A DNA stretch of 22,656 nt, from positions 1 to 22,656 of the forward strand of contig DAOVKX010000006.1 of NCBI GenBank assembly GCA_030631505.1, read 5' to 3'. The DNA comes from Candidatus Nanohaloarchaea archaeon (GTDB lineage Archaea; EX4484-52; DAOVKX01). The notes under the pieces were generated by a model, which worked only from the letters and a program-made list of their open reading frames with translations, ran no database searches and was not told the origin of the DNA. Positions 8,398 to 16,113 of the stretch are shown here, one piece after another (the stretch's first letter is position 1; each line of letters begins with the position of its first letter). Made by a program: the position numbers and the translations under genes.

Positions 8398-9366
8398 TCA
8401 CTTTATTTTTTCCTTAATCTCATACACTTTTTCGAGTGCCTTTAATCCGTCATGACCGTTTACCATGGGATTACGATTCTCTTTTATTGAGTTTATGAAA
8501 TCTATTAATTCTAATTTGAGAGGCTCTTCTTTTTTCACAGGAAGTTCTTCAAATTCGTGTTTGCCCAACTCAAGGAGTTCTTTATAATCCTTAGGTTTTG
8601 GTTTTTTATAGAACTGATGAAATTTTACTTCCTGATTTATATAATCAACTTTTAATATACCGTTCTCACCAGTTACACTTAAAAAACGTTCCTTTGTGGG
8701 TGTAACCCAGTTCACTTCAAGAGTTCCGCATAAAGAATCATTAAGTTTCATTAGAATCTGTGCAAAATCCAGATCGCCAGTAACTATCTCACCTCCGACA
8801 ACAAACAAATCAGTTATCTCCCTGTTACCGAATATGTAAAAAATTATATCTAAGTCATGTATCGCCAAATCAAATAAAACATTCCCGTCATGTACGCGAT
8901 GGTTCGGGAAAGGACCTATTCTTCTGCTGCTGAATGTTAAGGGCCTGCCGATTTTGTACATGTTTTCTTTAAGTGTTTTTATTGCAGGATTATATCGTTC
9001 TACATGACCAACCATTAACTTTAGCTTTTTTAACTCTGATAATGTTATAAGTTTTTTTGCATTTTCTGGTTGCATAGTAATCGGCTTTTCAACAAGAACA
9101 TGTATGTCGTTCTCCAGGCATTTTTTTGCAACTTCAAAATGCGTCGGTGTAGGTGTACATACAGAAACCGCATTAGTTTCTCCACTTTCAAAAAGGTCTG
9201 ATAATGTCTTATAATAGTTTATATTATATTTTTCTGCTAAATTATTACCTAATGCTTCATCAAGGTCAACCAAACCCACTAAATTTACGTTATCTAGGGC
9301 ATTATAGACTCTTAAATGGTGCTGTCCCATCACCCCAGTACCTACCACAGCAACGTTCAATTTCAT
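8398..9366 (-). CDS. Gfo/Idh/MocA-family NAD-dependent dehydrogenase (WbpB-like), copy 1
   Basis: A 322-residue oxidoreductase. The N-terminal Rossmann fold has GTGVMG (residues 9-14), then VCTPTPTH, the family signature EKP (93-95), GHVERYNPA and the HDLD segment in the C-terminal catalytic domain. Length and motifs match the enzymes that oxidise the C3 hydroxyl of UDP-GlcNAc or UDP-GlcNAc-uronate, such as Pseudomonas WbpB and archaeal UDP-GlcNAc 3-dehydrogenase. An acetyltransferase and a PLP aminotransferase lie next to it, so the expected product is a 3-keto sugar that is then aminated and acetylated. The ATG at 9366 is about 28 bp after a TATA-like AATTATTTAAAA on the same strand. The second copy at 19988 is clearly diverged. 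Confidence 0.88.
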   Translation of the reverse strand: MKLNVAVVGTGVMGQHHLRVYNALDNVNLVGLVDLDEALGNNLAEKYNINYYKTLSDLFESGETNAVSVCTPTPTHFEVAKKCLENDIHVLVEKPITMQPENAKKLITLSELKKLKLMVGHVERYNPAIKTLKENMYKIGRPLTFSSRRIGPFPNHRVHDGNVLFDLAIHDLDIIFYIFGNREITDLFVVGGEIVTGDLDFAQILMKLNDSLCGTLEVNWVTPTKERFLSVTGENGILKVDYINQEVKFHQFYKKPKPKDYKELLELGKHEFEELPVKKEEPLKLELIDFINSIKENRNPMVNGHDGLKALEKVYEIKEKIK

Positions 9367-9444
9367 TATAAATCATACTTTTTTAAGTTTTAAATAATTT
9401 TAAAACTTATCATGTCATATAGTTATACTGTTTGGCTGGTTAAA
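9367..9444. promoter_or_regulatory. Divergent promoter region of the first dehydrogenase/acetyltransferase pair
   Basis: An almost palindromic AT-rich element at 9388-9407 (GTTTTAAA...TTTAAAAC ends) sits where a TATA box would serve a leaderless dehydrogenase message starting at 9366. On the + strand a second TATA-like CATATAGTTATAC (9416-9428) lies about 26 bp before the ATG at 9445. This favours that start for the acetyltransferase over the ATG at 9412. Confidence 0.4.
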
Positions 9445-10017
9445 ATGTCTGAAGGTGTAAAAATTCATCCTACTGCAGAAGTTTCTGAAAGAGCGGCAAT
9501 CGGGAAAGGCACTAAAATATGGCATCATGTTCATATAATGGCTGGTGCTGAGATCGGAGAGGAATGCATACTTGGGAAAAATGTATATATTGGCCCGAAA
9601 GTTAAAATAGGAAACAAAGTTAAAATCCAGAACAATGTTTCTGTGTATCAGGGTTCTGAAATAAGTGATGGTGTTTTTATAGGCCCACATGTTATTCTTA
9701 CAAATGACAGGAACCCCAGGGCAGTTACAAATGCAGGAGCATTGAAAAAAGAACAGGACTGGAATGTTGGAAAAATCCTGATTAAGTACGGCGCATCGGT
9801 CGGAGCAGGCTCGATAATTTTACCTGATGTTACTATAGGAAAATTTGCTATGGTCGGAGCAGGCTCTGTTGTTACAAAGAATGTGCCTGATTATGGTCTG
9901 GTTTTCGGCAATCCTGCAAAATTGCATGGATACGTTTGTATATGCGGGAAAAGAATACACCAAATAAATAAAGGTATTTATGAATGCTCGCAATGCAAAG
10001 AAAAAATCAGGATTTAA
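9445..10017 (+). CDS. Left-handed beta-helix N-acetyltransferase (WbpD-like) with C-terminal zinc ribbon, copy 1
   Basis: A 190-residue hexapeptide-repeat acyltransferase. Imperfect hexapeptides such as IGKGTKIW, IGEECILG and IGNKVKIQ run through most of the chain, and the active-site region reads IGPHVILTNDRNPR. GAGSVVTKNVPDYGLVFGNPAK is the typical C-terminal helix exit. Relatives acetylate the C3 amine of UDP-GlcNAc3N-uronate using acetyl-CoA. The last 30 residues carry two cysteine pairs (C-x-C and C-x2-C, about residues 165, 167, 181 and 184), which look like a small zinc ribbon. I chose the ATG at 9445 because MSEGVKIHPTAEV is the usual start; the ATG at 9412 would add 11 residues. It sits on the opposite strand to its partner genes and overlaps the aminotransferase 3' end by 11 bp. 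Confidence 0.87.
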   Translation: MSEGVKIHPTAEVSERAAIGKGTKIWHHVHIMAGAEIGEECILGKNVYIGPKVKIGNKVKIQNNVSVYQGSEISDGVFIGPHVILTNDRNPRAVTNAGALKKEQDWNVGKILIKYGASVGAGSIILPDVTIGKFAMVGAGSVVTKNVPDYGLVFGNPAKLHGYVCICGKRIHQINKGIYECSQCKEKIRI

Positions 10018-11092
10018 ATTCAGTTATCTTTTTAGATATTTTCTCCAGATCTTCTTTTGTTAATCCAGGATGAACTGGTATTGAAATCACTTCTTCGCAT
10101 GCTTTTTCTGTGTTACTCAACTCAATATTATATCCTAACTTTTTGTACACTGGCTGTTTGAAAATCGGCACTGGGTAATAAATCCGGGCTCCGATATGAT
10201 TTTCATTGAGATATTTCAGAAACTGATCTCTTTTGTTATTTAAAATCCTTAAAGTATACTGGTGGAAAACATGCCTGCAGCCAGGACTTACAAAAGGCAA
10301 TGACACCCATTCAATATCTCTTAATTTTTCATTGAAGAATCCTGCGTTTTTAATTCTTTTTTCATTGAATTTATTAAGTTTTTTTAATTGCTCAATACCT
10401 ATAGCTGCCTGTATGTCTGTCATGCGGTAGTTGTATCCAAGAATTTCATGTTTGTATTGCTGGTCCATTCCATGGTTTATTAGCAGTTTCATTTTTTTGT
10501 GTAAATCTTCCTCATTTGTTAAGCACATACCACCTTCAGAAGTAGTGATGTTTTTGGTTGCATAGAAACTGAAACACGAAATATCACCAAAAGAGCCCGT
10601 TTTTCTTCCTTTATACTCTGCTCCATGCGCCTGGCATGCATCTTCAATGAGTTTTAGATTGTGCTTTTTGCAGATAGCCATTATCTTCCCCATTTCGCAT
10701 GGCTGGCCGTAAAGATGAACAACAATTACGGCTTTTGTTTTTTCTGTGATTTTTTCTTCTATTTTATCAGAATCTATATTGAATGTTCTCGAATCTATGT
10801 CAGCAAAAACAGGAGTTGCTCCAGTATACATAATGCAGTTGGCAGTGGCAATGAAAGAAAACCCGGTTGTTATTACTTCATCATATTTTCCAATGTCCAG
10901 AGCCCTCAAGGCAACCTCTAAAGCAGATGTCCCTGAAGATGTTGCAACGCCATGTTTTATTCCGCAGTATGAAGAAAAATTATTTTCAAATTCCCGGACT
11001 TTTTCTCCCTGAACAATATTACCTGAATTTAAAACATCCCTTACAGCGTTTATTTCTTCTTCAGATATCTGAGGTTTTGAAATTCCAATCAT
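10007..11092 (-). CDS. DegT/DnrJ/EryC1 PLP-dependent sugar aminotransferase (WbpE-like), copy 1
   Basis: A 361-residue aminotransferase. SSGTSALEVAL binds the cofactor phosphate, EDACQAHGAEY carries the Asp that contacts the pyridine nitrogen, and Lys180 in FSFYATKN should form the Schiff base. The C-terminal part (HVFHQYTLRI, then IYYPVPIFKQP) completes the fold. The enzyme probably transfers an amino group from glutamate to a 3-keto UDP-sugar made by the neighbouring dehydrogenase. The start taken is the ATG at 11092, which overlaps the stop of the upstream GT2 gene as ATGA. A longer frame reaching 11119 has no family similarity in its extra residues. A 56-bp block near codons 109-127 is almost identical to the second aminotransferase gene, although the proteins differ widely elsewhere. 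Confidence 0.9.
   Translation of the reverse strand: MIGISKPQISEEEINAVRDVLNSGNIVQGEKVREFENNFSSYCGIKHGVATSSGTSALEVALRALDIGKYDEVITTGFSFIATANCIMYTGATPVFADIDSRTFNIDSDKIEEKITEKTKAVIVVHLYGQPCEMGKIMAICKKHNLKLIEDACQAHGAEYKGRKTGSFGDISCFSFYATKNITTSEGGMCLTNEEDLHKKMKLLINHGMDQQYKHEILGYNYRMTDIQAAIGIEQLKKLNKFNEKRIKNAGFFNEKLRDIEWVSLPFVSPGCRHVFHQYTLRILNNKRDQFLKYLNENHIGARIYYPVPIFKQPVYKKLGYNIELSNTEKACEEVISIPVHPGLTKEDLEKISKKITEFKS
10715..10770 (-). repeat. 56-bp block shared with the second aminotransferase gene (21952-22007)
   Basis: On the minus strand these 56 bases match 21952-22007 with a single difference (minus-strand base at 10729). The encoded stretch is DKIEEKITEKTKA then IVVH. Flanking DNA of the two genes is clearly diverged on both sides. 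Confidence 0.85.
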
Positions 11093-11754
11093 AAAGACCA
11101 CCACTCTTTTATTATCCAACCCATTATGCTCAGCATATGTTTCACTTCCATTTTTGAAACAGAACCTTTATATATCGCTTTTATTGGCAATTCTTTGTAT
11201 TTTAAACCCTTCTTGTGTATTTCAAATAAGGTTACTACTTCCAGTTCATAGCCCTTGGCCCGTTTCAGGTCTATTTTTTCCAATGCTTTTTTTGAAAAAG
11301 CTCTTTGACCGCACAGTGCATCAGTAAGTTTCATGCCGGTCAAAAGTCTTATTAAGCCAGTATATATTTTATTTCCAAGAATTCTTTGAAAAGGCATTTC
11401 AGACAAGTTTCCTCTAAAACGGCTTGTTAGAATAACGTCAACTTCTTTGTCGATAATAGGTTTTATGAGTTTCGGTATGTGTCTGCCTTCATGCTGGCCG
11501 TCGCCGGCTATAATCACAGCAATATCTGCTTTTTGTTTTATAGCTTCTTTGAACCCCTGTTTTACAGCCCCGGCAATACCTGTATTCTCCTGATGAATGG
11601 TTAATGCTCCAGCTTCTTTCGCGTCATTATATGTGTTGTCATCTGAGCCATCATCAATAACTATTGCAATATCTGCATAGTTAAGCACATCTCTTACTAC
11701 GCCTGCAATTTTCATCCCTTCATTATATGCAGGTATAACTGCTGCAATTTTCAT
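11089..11754 (-). CDS. GT2 family glycosyltransferase, dolichyl-phosphate sugar synthase-like
   Basis: A 221-residue cytosolic GT-A fold enzyme. It has VIPAYNEG at the N-terminus, DDGS (residues 34-37) for the nucleotide, and AGDGQHEG (83-90) in place of the usual DxD metal motif. TSRFRGN and the GQRAFSKK segment are typical of the DPM1/DPG synthase group. No C-terminal membrane helices are present. Family members move a sugar from a UDP- or GDP-sugar to polyprenyl phosphate, which would feed the GT-C enzymes of this locus. Its TGA overlaps the ATG of the downstream aminotransferase (ATGA), so the two are coupled. A TATA-like TTATTTAAG about 26 bp upstream of 11754 suggests a leaderless message. 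Confidence 0.87.
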   Translation of the reverse strand: MKIAAVIPAYNEGMKIAGVVRDVLNYADIAIVIDDGSDDNTYNDAKEAGALTIHQENTGIAGAVKQGFKEAIKQKADIAVIIAGDGQHEGRHIPKLIKPIIDKEVDVILTSRFRGNLSEMPFQRILGNKIYTGLIRLLTGMKLTDALCGQRAFSKKALEKIDLKRAKGYELEVVTLFEIHKKGLKYKELPIKAIYKGSVSKMEVKHMLSIMGWIIKEWWSL

Positions 11755-11934
11755 AATATCATCTTAAATTTTATCTTAAATAATAAGTAATTGCAAAGTT
11801 AAATATATAGTCAAAGCCAGGATCTGGTGGGGTGGATATATCATGCAATCAATGCATATATACTTTGATTGTGCCTGAGCAGGTCAAGACAAGTAATTTT
11901 TGCTGTATTCGCTCAGTTCTTTATAATATTTTAG
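11755..11934. promoter_or_regulatory. Divergent intergenic region with inverted repeats
   Basis: This 180-bp gap separates a minus-strand GT2 gene from a plus-strand GT-C gene. It is locally less AT-rich than other gaps. It contains an inverted repeat, CAATCAA (11846-11852) and TTGATTG (11865-11871), around a 12-base loop that includes TGCATATATA. A short CCTG-AG-CAGG hairpin lies at 11874-11883, and a repeated ATCTTAAA (near 11760 and 11773) near the GT2 start. No tRNA or open frame is visible. It may hold an operator or a small RNA, but the sequence alone does not decide. Confidence 0.35.
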
Positions 11935-13419
11935 GTGTTTAAGATTAAAAAATCGAAAATTACAAATGAAAAGATTATAGTATTTTCAGCATTAATCTAT
12001 ATTATTATTTTTGCTTTATTCTACCCCAAATTTTACGGGAGTTCTGACGAGCAGGAGTATCTGCATGGAGCTTATCTATTGAGAGCCGGGTCGCTCTTTG
12101 CAACAGAACCTTATCAGTCTTATGAATTCCCTTTCAACGGGGAAAAGTATGTTTATACAAACTTTATAGGGCAATCAGTTCTTCTTCTGCCATTTACTTT
12201 TCTTGGCTGGGAATCTGCATTTTTATCGGGTTTACTGGTACATCTTTTTGGAACCTTTATTTTTTATAAAATCCTGAAAAAGTTGAATATAGACACTAAA
12301 AATACTTTGTTATACCTGTTCTTTCCGCCATTTCTTTATTTAAGCAGAACTTTATTCAATAATCTTGCAACTGCAGTTATTTTATTGACAGGTTTTTACT
12401 TCTACATAAGTGATAATAGAAAACACCACATAGTGTCGGGGTTTCTGTTTGGCTTGGCTTGTGTGTTCAGGTATACAGCAATAATCGGATTTTTGTCCTT
12501 TGCACTGGTTTTATTTTTTAATAACAGAAAAAAACTTTTGAATTTTATAATTGGATTTTCTCCTATTGCAGTATTTGTTCTCATGTATAATAACTTCATT
12601 TTCGGCGGACCGTTTAATACAGTACATTACCTTATCCCTGAATGTTTTTCAGAGCTGGGTTTTCATGTGTTTAGTATTAGCTATGCCCCGCAACATCTCC
12701 TTGAATATTCTGCTGCATTGCTGATACTGTATCCCTTGATGTTGCTGGCGCCGTTTGCTTACAAAGGAAAATACAAATATGAAATCCTTTCAATAATACT
12801 TTTTGGCATAGGATTCTATAGTCTGTTCTGGTATTCCGGTTTTGAAGGCAGGATATTTGACTTTATATTAGGGACCCGTTATCTGACTTTTATATTCCCG
12901 TTTTTTCTGATAAGTTATGCTACAGTCAACAGGAAATTTATCAGGAGATTAAAGTTACCATATAACAGGAGTTTCTGGATTTTAATTTTTGGGTTATTTT
13001 TAAATCTGATTCTGATGTTTTCAATGCATCAGGATTTCGTATCAGGCCGCTATGAAGTTTTCAGACAGATTTATGAAAATACAAATGATAATTCCCTAAT
13101 AATTGGCACCCTTGATGATTTTACCTATTTTTTACCCAAGGGATACCCTCCAAGAAATTATCTGAATGCAGGGGACGACTCTTGTGTTTATGGCGGTTCG
13201 GAGAGGTTGGAAAACATATTAACAGAGAATATAGGCAATTCCAAACACAATAGTACATATATAATCCGGGTACGTTATAGCAATCAAAAATACAGAACTG
13301 AGCGCGATTTTGCAAGGGCTCTGGCACAGAATTATGATGCAGAGTTGATTTACAATATGACAGCGCCGCACTATCTGGAAATTTATGAAGTTAACAAATC
13401 TTTTAAAACTATAAAATAA
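11935..13419 (+). CDS. GT-C fold integral membrane glycosyltransferase, copy 4
   Basis: A 494-residue polytopic protein with about ten membrane helices. The loop after the first helix has GSSDEQEYLHGAYLLRAG, with Asp38-Glu39 at the usual catalytic acid position. Next comes a hydrophilic loop with several aromatic residues. The short C-terminal tail (from about residue 385) is soluble. It matches the general GT39/PMT_2 layout but is the most divergent of the five GT-C proteins here. It should transfer a sugar from a lipid-phosphate donor. The only reasonable start is the GTG at 11935, because a stop lies just upstream in frame and no ATG follows for a long way. Neither a good ribosome-binding site nor a well-placed TATA box is seen. 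A GT2 gene follows 34 bp downstream. Confidence 0.8.
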   Translation: MFKIKKSKITNEKIIVFSALIYIIIFALFYPKFYGSSDEQEYLHGAYLLRAGSLFATEPYQSYEFPFNGEKYVYTNFIGQSVLLLPFTFLGWESAFLSGLLVHLFGTFIFYKILKKLNIDTKNTLLYLFFPPFLYLSRTLFNNLATAVILLTGFYFYISDNRKHHIVSGFLFGLACVFRYTAIIGFLSFALVLFFNNRKKLLNFIIGFSPIAVFVLMYNNFIFGGPFNTVHYLIPECFSELGFHVFSISYAPQHLLEYSAALLILYPLMLLAPFAYKGKYKYEILSIILFGIGFYSLFWYSGFEGRIFDFILGTRYLTFIFPFFLISYATVNRKFIRRLKLPYNRSFWILIFGLFLNLILMFSMHQDFVSGRYEVFRQIYENTNDNSLIIGTLDDFTYFLPKGYPPRNYLNAGDDSCVYGGSERLENILTENIGNSKHNSTYIIRVRYSNQKYRTERDFARALAQNYDAELIYNMTAPHYLEIYEVNKSFKTIK

Positions 13420-13442
13420 CTATTAATATATTGTATTGTCTA

Positions 13443-13448
13443 AGAGGT
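13443..13448 (+). promoter_or_regulatory. Ribosome-binding site AGAGGT of the GT2 gene
   Basis: AGAGGT ends five bases before the ATG at 13454. This supports that start over the in-frame TTG at 13436, which would place the site inside the coding region. Confidence 0.6.
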
Positions 13449-13453
13449 ATAAA

Positions 13454-14308
13454 ATGAAACAACTCTCAATTATAATTCCTGCATATAATGAGGAGACCGG
13501 TATCGATAACGTTATATCAAACATAAAAAAAACCATGAAGAGTACAGAGTATAAATATGAAATAATTGTAGTTGATGACGGCTCTAAGGACAAAACTGCT
13601 ATGATTGCAAAAAAAAATAAAACCAAATTAATACAACATCCGGAAAACAGGGGATATGGCGCAGCTCTGAAAACAGGAATCAAAAATTCGAAAAATGATT
13701 TAATTCTGATGATAGATGCGGATGGAACCTATCCTGTTGAGCAGATACCGCGACTTTTAAAATTCACAGACGAATATGATATGGTTGTCGGTGCAAGAAC
13801 AGGCAAACGTGTAAAAGTGCCGTTGTTAAGGAAACCTGCCAAGTTTTTCATTTCAAAACTCGCAAATTTCCTGAGCGGGAAAAAAATACCCGACCTTAAT
13901 TCAGGATTAAGAGTTTTCAAAAAAGAAGTTGCATTAAGATTTTTTAATATACTTCCCTCAAAATTTTCATTTACAACAACAATAACTCTTGCATGTTTGA
14001 GCAACGACTACACAGTCAAGTTCGTCTCCATAGATTATCATAAAAGAAAAGGTAAATCAACAATCAGACCGATACATGATACTGTTGGATTTATGGCATT
14101 AATTATAAAAACAGTGGTTTATTTTAATCCTTTGAAAGTCTTTATCCCTATGAGTATAATTTTCTTCTTGTTAGCTATATTTATCTTTTTTTATTCTATT
14201 TTTGCATTAAACAGACTTGCAGACATATCAGTTATAATTACATTAGTTTCAGCTGTGCAGATAGCTTTTTTTGGTCTGTTGGCAGATATAATAAGTAAAA
14301 AAAGGTGA
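13454..14308 (+). CDS. GT2 family glycosyltransferase with C-terminal membrane anchor
   Basis: A 284-residue protein. The N-terminal GT-A domain has SIIIPAYNEE, DDGS (residues 41-44) and DADGTYP (88-94), the UDP- or GDP-sugar and metal sites. GARTGKR and LNSGLRVFKK are the usual acceptor-loop features. Two hydrophobic helices follow, at about 228-250 and 256-278, as in polyprenyl-phosphate glucose/mannose synthases of the DPM1/GtrB type. It should load a sugar onto polyprenyl phosphate at the cytoplasmic face, making the donor for a GT-C enzyme. The start ATG 13454 has a good ribosome-binding site. The 3' end contains AGGTGA, which reads as a ribosome-binding site for a gene that is now broken. 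Confidence 0.9.
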   Translation: MKQLSIIIPAYNEETGIDNVISNIKKTMKSTEYKYEIIVVDDGSKDKTAMIAKKNKTKLIQHPENRGYGAALKTGIKNSKNDLILMIDADGTYPVEQIPRLLKFTDEYDMVVGARTGKRVKVPLLRKPAKFFISKLANFLSGKKIPDLNSGLRVFKKEVALRFFNILPSKFSFTTTITLACLSNDYTVKFVSIDYHKRKGKSTIRPIHDTVGFMALIIKTVVYFNPLKVFIPMSIIFFLLAIFIFFYSIFALNRLADISVIITLVSAVQIAFFGLLADIISKKR

Positions 14309-14370
14309 ATTTTTTGAACTTAAGAATTTATTATGCAAAAAATCAGTTTCACAGATACAACGACTTTTAG
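14303..14370 (+). pseudogene. Start region of a decayed gene after the GT2 gene
   Basis: AGGTGA (14303-14308) overlaps the GT2 stop codon and lies five bases before a TTG at 14314, a well-formed translation start. The frame reads LNLRIYYAKNQFHRYNDF and then meets TAG at 14370. I do not recognise the product. The start signals suggest a gene once followed here. Confidence 0.4.
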
Positions 14371-14905
14371 GTTTACAGGATCAAAGAGAATTCTCAAAAA
14401 CAAAACAGTTATTACTTAGAACAATTGGCGATGAATTTAATGTAAGATATGTTCCACAATCAATGTATTTTTAGCCACAGGAATTGATGTTTATGGATTT
14501 AATTTAGATAAGTAGGTTTCCCAACTGAATAAACAAAAAAACTGTTTTTGAAAGAACTATGTGTGTTAAGACAGGTAAAACACTATCAGAAAAAAATAAT
14601 TTGATTTTAGACTAAAGAATCAATTGATTTGTATGCCCTTAACAGGTTCCTATTCCAGACAAACTCATAAAAGAACTAAACATGATGATGAAACTTTATC
14701 TATAACAGCAATAATGTTTCATGAATTGAATATATAGTTGCAGAGGGATTATTTACCTGAATTGTTTCTAACTTCAGTTCAATTTACTTTTTTTGAAAGT
14801 TTGCAGATTTTATAAATAAATGAGGCAAATGATTGGAAATATTTACACTAAGAGTCAAAATTAAGAAATTTATAAAGATGGATAACCCAATATTTATGTG
14901 ATTTA
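14371..14905. other. Non-coding or decayed stretch between GT2 and radical SAM genes
   Basis: About 535 bp without a convincing gene on either strand. Short open stretches in different frames look gene-like, for instance one ending at about 14473 with QRLLGLQDQREFSK and another near 14640 with VPIPDKLIKEL. All are stopped within 60 codons. This fits a gene or small mobile element broken by stops and frameshifts, but I cannot name the family. The last part, 14868-14905, contains TTTATAAA about 33 bp before the radical SAM ATG, a plausible TATA box. Confidence 0.45.
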
Positions 14906-16090
14906 ATGGCTAAACAATCAAGCAAGAACATACCTTTAAAGACAATAATCAAGAACCTGTCCTTTGTAACGCAAGCAGCAGTTTTAAGAAACTTTAATAA
15001 ACCAACTAAACCAAGATTCTGTACTTTTGCTGTTACATGGAAATGCAATAATAAATGTTCTATGTGTGATGTTTGGAAAAAAAAGAATTTAGAGCCAGAT
15101 CTTTCTTATGAAGAAATTGATAACATTTTCAAACAAAAAGAATTGCACAAATTAAATGTTATACGGATATCAGGTGGAGAACCTTTCTTAAGAAAAGATT
15201 TATCAGATATAATAAAGTCGATATCTGATAACACAAAAGCGCAATTTATCCATATAACTTCTAATGGTTATTCAACAAAACAAATTATAGATACAATGGA
15301 AGATATTTTAGATTACGGTGTTAAAGTTGACCTTAAAATAAGTTTGGAAGCTACAGATAAAGTTCATGATAAGATAAGGGGGGTTAGTGGTGCAGTTAAT
15401 AAAACCATTAAAACTCTCAACGAATTAAAAAAATTAAGAGAAAAATACGATTTTTACCTTGGCATAAATCAGACAGTCTCAGAAGAAAACAAAGACAAAA
15501 TTCACGAAGTACGAAACTTTGCAGAGACACAGGATTTTGGTTTTCATACGGCATTAGCACTTTCGTCAAGACCTGTTTATGTTGAAGGAACTGATCAGAA
15601 CATGAGAAATAACCCGGAAAGATTTAGTTTGTTTACTGATTTTACAGAAAAAGAGTTAAATACATTGATAAAAGAGATGAGAAGAAAATCCATTAATTCA
15701 GATGGCTCTTTTTTAGAGGATATCTCCTGGAGATTTTATTTACAAGGTCTTGAGAACCGCTTATTAAAGAACCGAGATTATCCGAATCCTCCTTGTGTGG
15801 CTCTTTTTTCACATATGAGACTTAATCCTAATGGAGATATAATAATCTGTTCCTACAAAACTAATGTGATTGGTAATCTCAGGAAAAACTCTTTTAAAGA
15901 AATCTGGTTTTCTAAAAAAGCAGAAAAATATAGAAAAATAGTGAAAACCTGCCCGGGTTGCTGGGCTGGATGCGAGGTAATACCAAATGCGTTTCAGTCA
16001 GGGTATATTGGTTTTTGGTTGTTAAAAGATTTAATCAAAAAACCAACTTTACCAAAAATTTCCAGAGATTTTGGCGGTATTACTGAGTGA
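14906..16090 (+). CDS. Radical SAM enzyme with C-terminal cysteine-rich (SPASM-like) segment
   Basis: A 394-residue protein. The cluster motif CxxxCxxC (Cys47, Cys51, Cys54 in WKCNNKCSMCDVW) binds the iron-sulfur cluster that cleaves SAM, and ISGGEPFLRKD (88-98) is the SAM-contacting GGEP motif. The C-terminal third has several further cysteines, including CVALFSHMRLNPNGDIIIC and CPGCWAGC, which could hold auxiliary clusters as in SPASM-type enzymes. Such proteins carry out radical chemistry on peptides, sugars or lipids. In this locus a sugar or lipid carrier is the likely substrate, but nothing fixes it. It is probably transcribed alone from a TATA-like box at 14870-14876. Its last 211 bp before the stop are duplicated at 8130-8340. 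Confidence 0.88.
   Translation: MAKQSSKNIPLKTIIKNLSFVTQAAVLRNFNKPTKPRFCTFAVTWKCNNKCSMCDVWKKKNLEPDLSYEEIDNIFKQKELHKLNVIRISGGEPFLRKDLSDIIKSISDNTKAQFIHITSNGYSTKQIIDTMEDILDYGVKVDLKISLEATDKVHDKIRGVSGAVNKTIKTLNELKKLREKYDFYLGINQTVSEENKDKIHEVRNFAETQDFGFHTALALSSRPVYVEGTDQNMRNNPERFSLFTDFTEKELNTLIKEMRRKSINSDGSFLEDISWRFYLQGLENRLLKNRDYPNPPCVALFSHMRLNPNGDIIICSYKTNVIGNLRKNSFKEIWFSKKAEKYRKIVKTCPGCWAGCEVIPNAFQSGYIGFWLLKDLIKKPTLPKISRDFGGITE
15874..16084 (+). repeat. Intact copy of the 211-bp segment duplicated at 8130-8340
   Basis: This gap-free match to 8130-8340 encodes the cysteine-rich end of the radical SAM protein. It ends two codons before the TGA stop. Confidence 0.9.
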
Positions 16091-16113
16091 AATTCAAAGT
16101 TAGCTTTAAGTTT

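Noticed and set aside
8197..8445. Small 82-codon protein starting MKTCPGCWAGC
   Set aside because: It is the open frame of the radical SAM 3' fragment, running on into the end of the dehydrogenase gene. The start lies inside the duplicated segment, so it is a remnant and not a separate small gene.
10661..10921. Open frame opposite the first aminotransferase, resembling one opposite the second aminotransferase (21861-22061)
   Set aside because: Both are antisense to conserved parts of the aminotransferase genes. Their similarity (NNNYGFCFFCDFFFYFIR) is just the reverse reading of the 56-bp shared block.
11800..11900. Possible tRNA or small RNA in the less AT-rich part of the gap
   Set aside because: No cloverleaf, no TTC-arm consensus and no anticodon stem could be found. 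Only short hairpins are present.
14371..14480. Similarity of QRLLGLQDQREFSK...TIGDEFNVRY to maltose acetyltransferases
   Set aside because: The length and order loosely recall that family, but no hexapeptide repeats follow and the frame stops at once. The resemblance is too weak to name the gene.
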